DNA from: Lachnospiraceae bacterium UBA1258
GTDB lineage: Bacteria > Bacillota > Clostridia > Lachnospirales > Lachnospiraceae
Direction: 5' to 3'
Length of the DNA: 8,449 nt
Assembly (NCBI GenBank): GCA_002308235.1
Contig: DBVS01000044.1
Span: 1-8,449 of the forward strand
In this document: positions 7,401 to 8,449 of the stretch, piece by piece
Position numbering within the stretch: the first letter of the stretch is position 1
Layout: every line of letters starts with the position of its first letter
Program-made: the position numbers and the translations under genes
The notes under the pieces: model-generated
Seen by the model: the letters and a program-made list of their open reading frames with translations, nothing else
Told to the model about the DNA's origin: nothing
Database searches by the model: none

Positions 7401-7942
7401 GCGTAGCCGTGGTCCTGAAGTTCGAGATAATAATGATCTTTTCCGAAGCAGTTTAAGTATTTTTCCGCACACTTTCTCGCTTCTTCCATGTCACCTTTGC
7501 GGATGGCTCTCGGAAGTTCCCCCGCAAGGCAGGCAGAAAGCACGATAATACCTTCTTTGTACTTTTCAAGCACCTCAAAATCGACTCTCGGACGATAATA
7601 ATATCCTTCCGTAAAGCCGATGCTGACTATCTTGCAAAGATTGGCGTAACCCTTATTGTTTTCCGCAAGCAGCACAAGATGGTGGTAACGCTCGTCTCCG
7701 ATATTTGCTTCTTTGTCAAATCTGGAACCCGGTGCGACATAGACTTCGCACCCGATGACAGGCTTGATTCCCTCTTCCAGGGCAGCCTTGTAGAAATCAA
7801 TGCAGCCGTACATGACTCCGTGGTCGGTGATAGCCGCAGAGTTCATGCCCAGTTCTTTAACGCGTTTAACGTATTCTTTTATTTTGTTCGAACCGTCCAG
7901 CAGGGAATATTCCGTGTGGACGTGAAGATGCACAAAGGACAT
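4454..7942 (-). CDS. dnaE: DNA polymerase III subunit alpha (DnaE)
   Basis: Template-directed DNA polymerase. Clostridia normally also carry PolC, so this DnaE probably works beside it at the fork. At 1162 aa it is full length (E. coli 1160). The PHP domain (1-275) opens HLHVHTEYS and keeps the likely metal ligands His7, His9, Asp16, His41, Glu66, His88, Cys138, Asp206 and His208. The polymerase core has GPGRGSAAGS (354-363), catalytic Asp396/Asp398 in PDIDIDF, HTSMHAAGV (502-510), Asp549 in KMDFLGLRT, YRPGPM (628-633) and fingers FNKSHAACYAVVSYQTAF (747-764). A helix-hairpin-helix region covers about 830-880. QITLF (909-913) fits the QxxLF clamp-binding pattern at the place of E. coli's internal beta-clamp motif. 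An OB fold lies at 988-1072, then a C-terminal domain. GGAGG (7955-7959) precedes the ATG by 12 bases, slightly far. It heads the operon and overlaps pfkA by 17 bases. Confidence 0.98.
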   Translation of the reverse strand: MSFVHLHVHTEYSLLDGSNKIKEYVKRVKELGMNSAAITDHGVMYGCIDFYKAALEEGIKPVIGCEVYVAPGSRFDKEANIGDERYHHLVLLAENNKGYANLCKIVSIGFTEGYYYRPRVDFEVLEKYKEGIIVLSACLAGELPRAIRKGDMEEARKCAEKYLNCFGKDHYYLELQDHGYAEQRVVNSGLLTLSKELGIDLVCTNDVHYTYAEDAKPHELLLCLQTGKTMKDENRLKYEGGQFYVKSEQEMRALFPYALEALENTQKIADRCNVEIDKTRKLPRYDTPQGYTSFEYLKKLCDDGLLERYGADAEKHRERLDYELSVINNMGFVDYFLIVWDFINYAKENKIMVGPGRGSAAGSIVAYCLKITNIDPIRFNLLFERFLNPERVSMPDIDIDFCFERRQEVIDYVRRKYGTEKVVQIVTFGTLAARGVIRDVARVLDMPYQRADQIAKMVPNELNITLEKALTMNPEFKNLYEEDPEVHYLIDMCKRLEGLPRHTSMHAAGVLICPEAADEYVPLQRGADGSITTQYVMTTLEELGLLKMDFLGLRTLTVIRDAVALVEKSTGKHIDIDNIDYADPEVLGLMGSGRTEGVFQLESAGMKTFFKELKPKSLEDVTAGISLYRPGPMDFIPQYIEGKENESSITYLTPELKPILDATYGCIVYQEQVMQIVRDLGGYTLGRSDLVRRAMSKKKQHVMEVERQNFIYGNPEEGVPGCVAKGIDENAASEIYKKMLTFAQYAFNKSHAACYAVVSYQTAFLKRYYPVEFMAALMTSVIDNAGKVSEYINVCRNMGVTIMPPDINVGEASFTVIDGKICYALTAIKSVGRNVIDGLVKERELNGPYQSLTDLASRMSGYDFNKRAMENFIKAGALDSLGGTRKQYMSVYVRIMDNIASGKRQAEGQITLFDFVSDEAKEDFKESLPDVGEYSKESKLNFEKEVLGIYVSGHPLEDYRTLLKNNVTATAADFMLDPDTDEVKILDGAKATIGGMIAEKTIKYTKTNRAMAFLTLEDLYGTVEVIVFPNDYDRYSRLMEQDAKVFIEGRVSVEEDKDGKLILERLIPFDDIPREVWVRFKDRADFEANKDKLEGIVKTAPGQDRVVAYLDKERQYLKLAGLFTDADPALTEALKQAFGAENIQLTQTKLVSVTGGKHGRKN
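4475..4480 (-). promoter_or_regulatory. Ribosome binding site of pfkA inside dnaE
   Basis: GGAGGT on the minus strand, four bases before the pfkA ATG, lies wholly within the last codons of dnaE (Gly-Gly of VTGGKHGRKN). It fixes the pfkA start and indicates a short coupled overlap of the two genes in different frames. Confidence 0.9.
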
Positions 7943-7945
7943 AAG

Positions 7946-7960
7946 GCGCGGTATCCTCCG
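7946..7960 (-). repeat. Leader element CGGAGGATACCGCGC at dnaE, second copy of the lysS element
   Basis: The minus-strand 15-mer matches 891-905 with one mismatch. Here it contains the dnaE SD (GGAGG, 7955-7959) and ends three bases before the ATG. CGG and CCG arms could weakly pair around the SD. The function is unknown, and it may be a coincidence around an SD. Confidence 0.4.
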
Positions 7961-7976
7961 AAATGATTACGGGGAT

Positions 7977-8005
7977 ATTATATCATCAAGAAACCCTTTA
8001 CTCAA
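7977..8005 (-). promoter_or_regulatory. Sigma-A promoter of the dnaE operon
   Basis: On the minus strand the -35 is TTGAGT (8000-8005), the spacer is 17 bp, and the -10 is a perfect TATAAT (7977-7982). Transcription should start near 7970, giving a 5' leader of about 28 bases. It sits between the metK terminator and dnaE, so it is well placed to drive dnaE, pfkA, the methyltransferase and the hydrolase together. No operator is evident. Confidence 0.85.
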
Positions 8006-8026
8006 CCGAATCGTTTCCGTAAATCC

Positions 8027-8065
8027 AACAAAAATCACCCCGGAGGAAAAGTCCTTCCGGGGTGA
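8027..8065 (-). terminator. Intrinsic terminator of metK
   Basis: On the minus strand, TCACCCCGGAAGGA pairs with TCCTCCGGGGTGA (about 13 bp with one bulged A) across a short CTTTT loop, followed by TTTTTGTT. It lies 22 bases past the metK stop and ends about 20 bases before the dnaE -35 box, so metK and dnaE are separate units. Confidence 0.92.
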
Positions 8066-8087
8066 GTCCTTAACGGATTATTATGCT

Positions 8088-8449
8088 TTAAAGATACTTT
8101 TTAAGAGTCTCGGCCTTGTCGGTCTTCTCCCACGGCACATCGATGTCGGTGCGTCCGAAGTGGCCGTAAGCAGCGGTCTGCTTGTAGATGGGTCTGCGAA
8201 GGTCCAGCATCTTGATGATCCCTGCGGGACGGAGGTCGAAGTTCTCTCTCACGATCTCGGTGATCTTTGCATCGGAAAGCTTGCCGGTTCCGAAGGTATC
8301 AACCTGAACGGAGGTGGGCTGTGCAACACCGATAGCGTAGGAAAGCTGGATTTCGCACTTCTTTGCAAGGCCTGCGGCAACAACGTTCTTTGCAACGTAT
8401 CTTGCTGCGTAAGCCGCGCTTCTGTCAACCTTGGTGCAGTCCTTTCCGG
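8088..8449 (-). CDS. metK: S-adenosylmethionine synthetase (C-terminal 119 residues; 5' end outside window)
   Basis: Makes S-adenosylmethionine from methionine and ATP in the cytosol, the methyl donor used among others by the RNA methyltransferase downstream. I translated it from the right edge to the TAA at 8088-8090. The fragment begins GKDCTKVDRSAAYAARYVAK, the family's conserved C-terminal stretch, in which GKD and the Lys of TKVDRS help bind ATP, phosphate and K+. It continues through YAIGVAQPTSV, then DLRPAGIIKMLDLRRPIYKQTAAYGHFGR, and ends DVPWEKTDKAETLKKYL. That tail is typical of full-length MetK with no sign of damage. The start, promoter and any S-box leader lie beyond the window. 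An intrinsic terminator follows 22 bases after the stop. Confidence 0.97.
   Translation of the reverse strand, partial: GKDCTKVDRSAAYAARYVAKNVVAAGLAKKCEIQLSYAIGVAQPTSVQVDTFGTGKLSDAKITEIVRENFDLRPAGIIKMLDLRRPIYKQTAAYGHFGRTDIDVPWEKTDKAETLKKYL

Noticed and set aside
8006..8087. S-box (SAM) riboswitch next to metK
   Set aside because: This is the 3' side of metK and holds only a terminator. Any S-box would lie upstream of metK, outside the window.
1..8449. Mobile elements, CRISPR arrays, defence or toxin-antitoxin modules
   Set aside because: All sequence is accounted for by intact conserved housekeeping genes and short regulatory gaps. No long repeats, transposase motifs or att-like duplications were seen by eye.

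Overview
This is an ordinary chromosomal housekeeping window from a Gram-positive bacterium of the class Clostridia, most likely a Lachnospiraceae relative. That placement rests on the style of the protein sequences (GreA, LysRS, PfkA, DnaE and the MetK tail all look clostridial), the strong AGGAGG-type ribosome binding sites, the consensus sigma-A promoters and the gene neighbourhood. Base composition looks moderate, close to half GC by eye. No species is claimed. Every gene lies on the minus strand, so transcription runs from high to low coordinates. Coding density is very high and no gap exceeds 150 bases.

In order of transcription, the window opens with the last 119 codons of metK (S-adenosylmethionine synthetase, cut by the right edge), closed by a strong intrinsic terminator. 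A near-consensus promoter at 7977-8005 follows and starts a compact four-gene unit. The unit is dnaE (DNA polymerase III alpha subunit, 1162 aa), pfkA (ATP-dependent 6-phosphofructokinase, overlapping dnaE by 17 bases), a SpoU/TrmH-family RNA 2'-O-ribose methyltransferase (8 bases after pfkA), and a secreted SH3b-SH3b-SleB-type cell wall hydrolase (19 bases after the methyltransferase). An intrinsic terminator at 1551-1579 ends this unit.

Directly against that terminator sits a perfect-consensus promoter (TTGACA, 17 bp, TATAAT). It drives greA (transcript cleavage factor) and, after a 93-base gap holding a perfect 9-bp hairpin, lysS (lysyl-tRNA synthetase). The lysS gene is cut by the left edge after 292 codons.

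The genes serve replication, glycolysis, RNA modification, wall turnover, transcription elongation and tRNA charging. They share the theme of growth but not one pathway. I see no mobile element, CRISPR array, toxin-antitoxin pair, phage gene or novel defence system. The points worth a second look are small: the greA leader (5'-terminal hairpin plus a tandem 8-mer), the greA-lysS hairpin, a 15-base element shared by the lysS and dnaE leaders, one cysteine pair per domain in the wall hydrolase, a Tyr replacing the signature His in PfkA, and a complete set of PHP metal ligands in DnaE.
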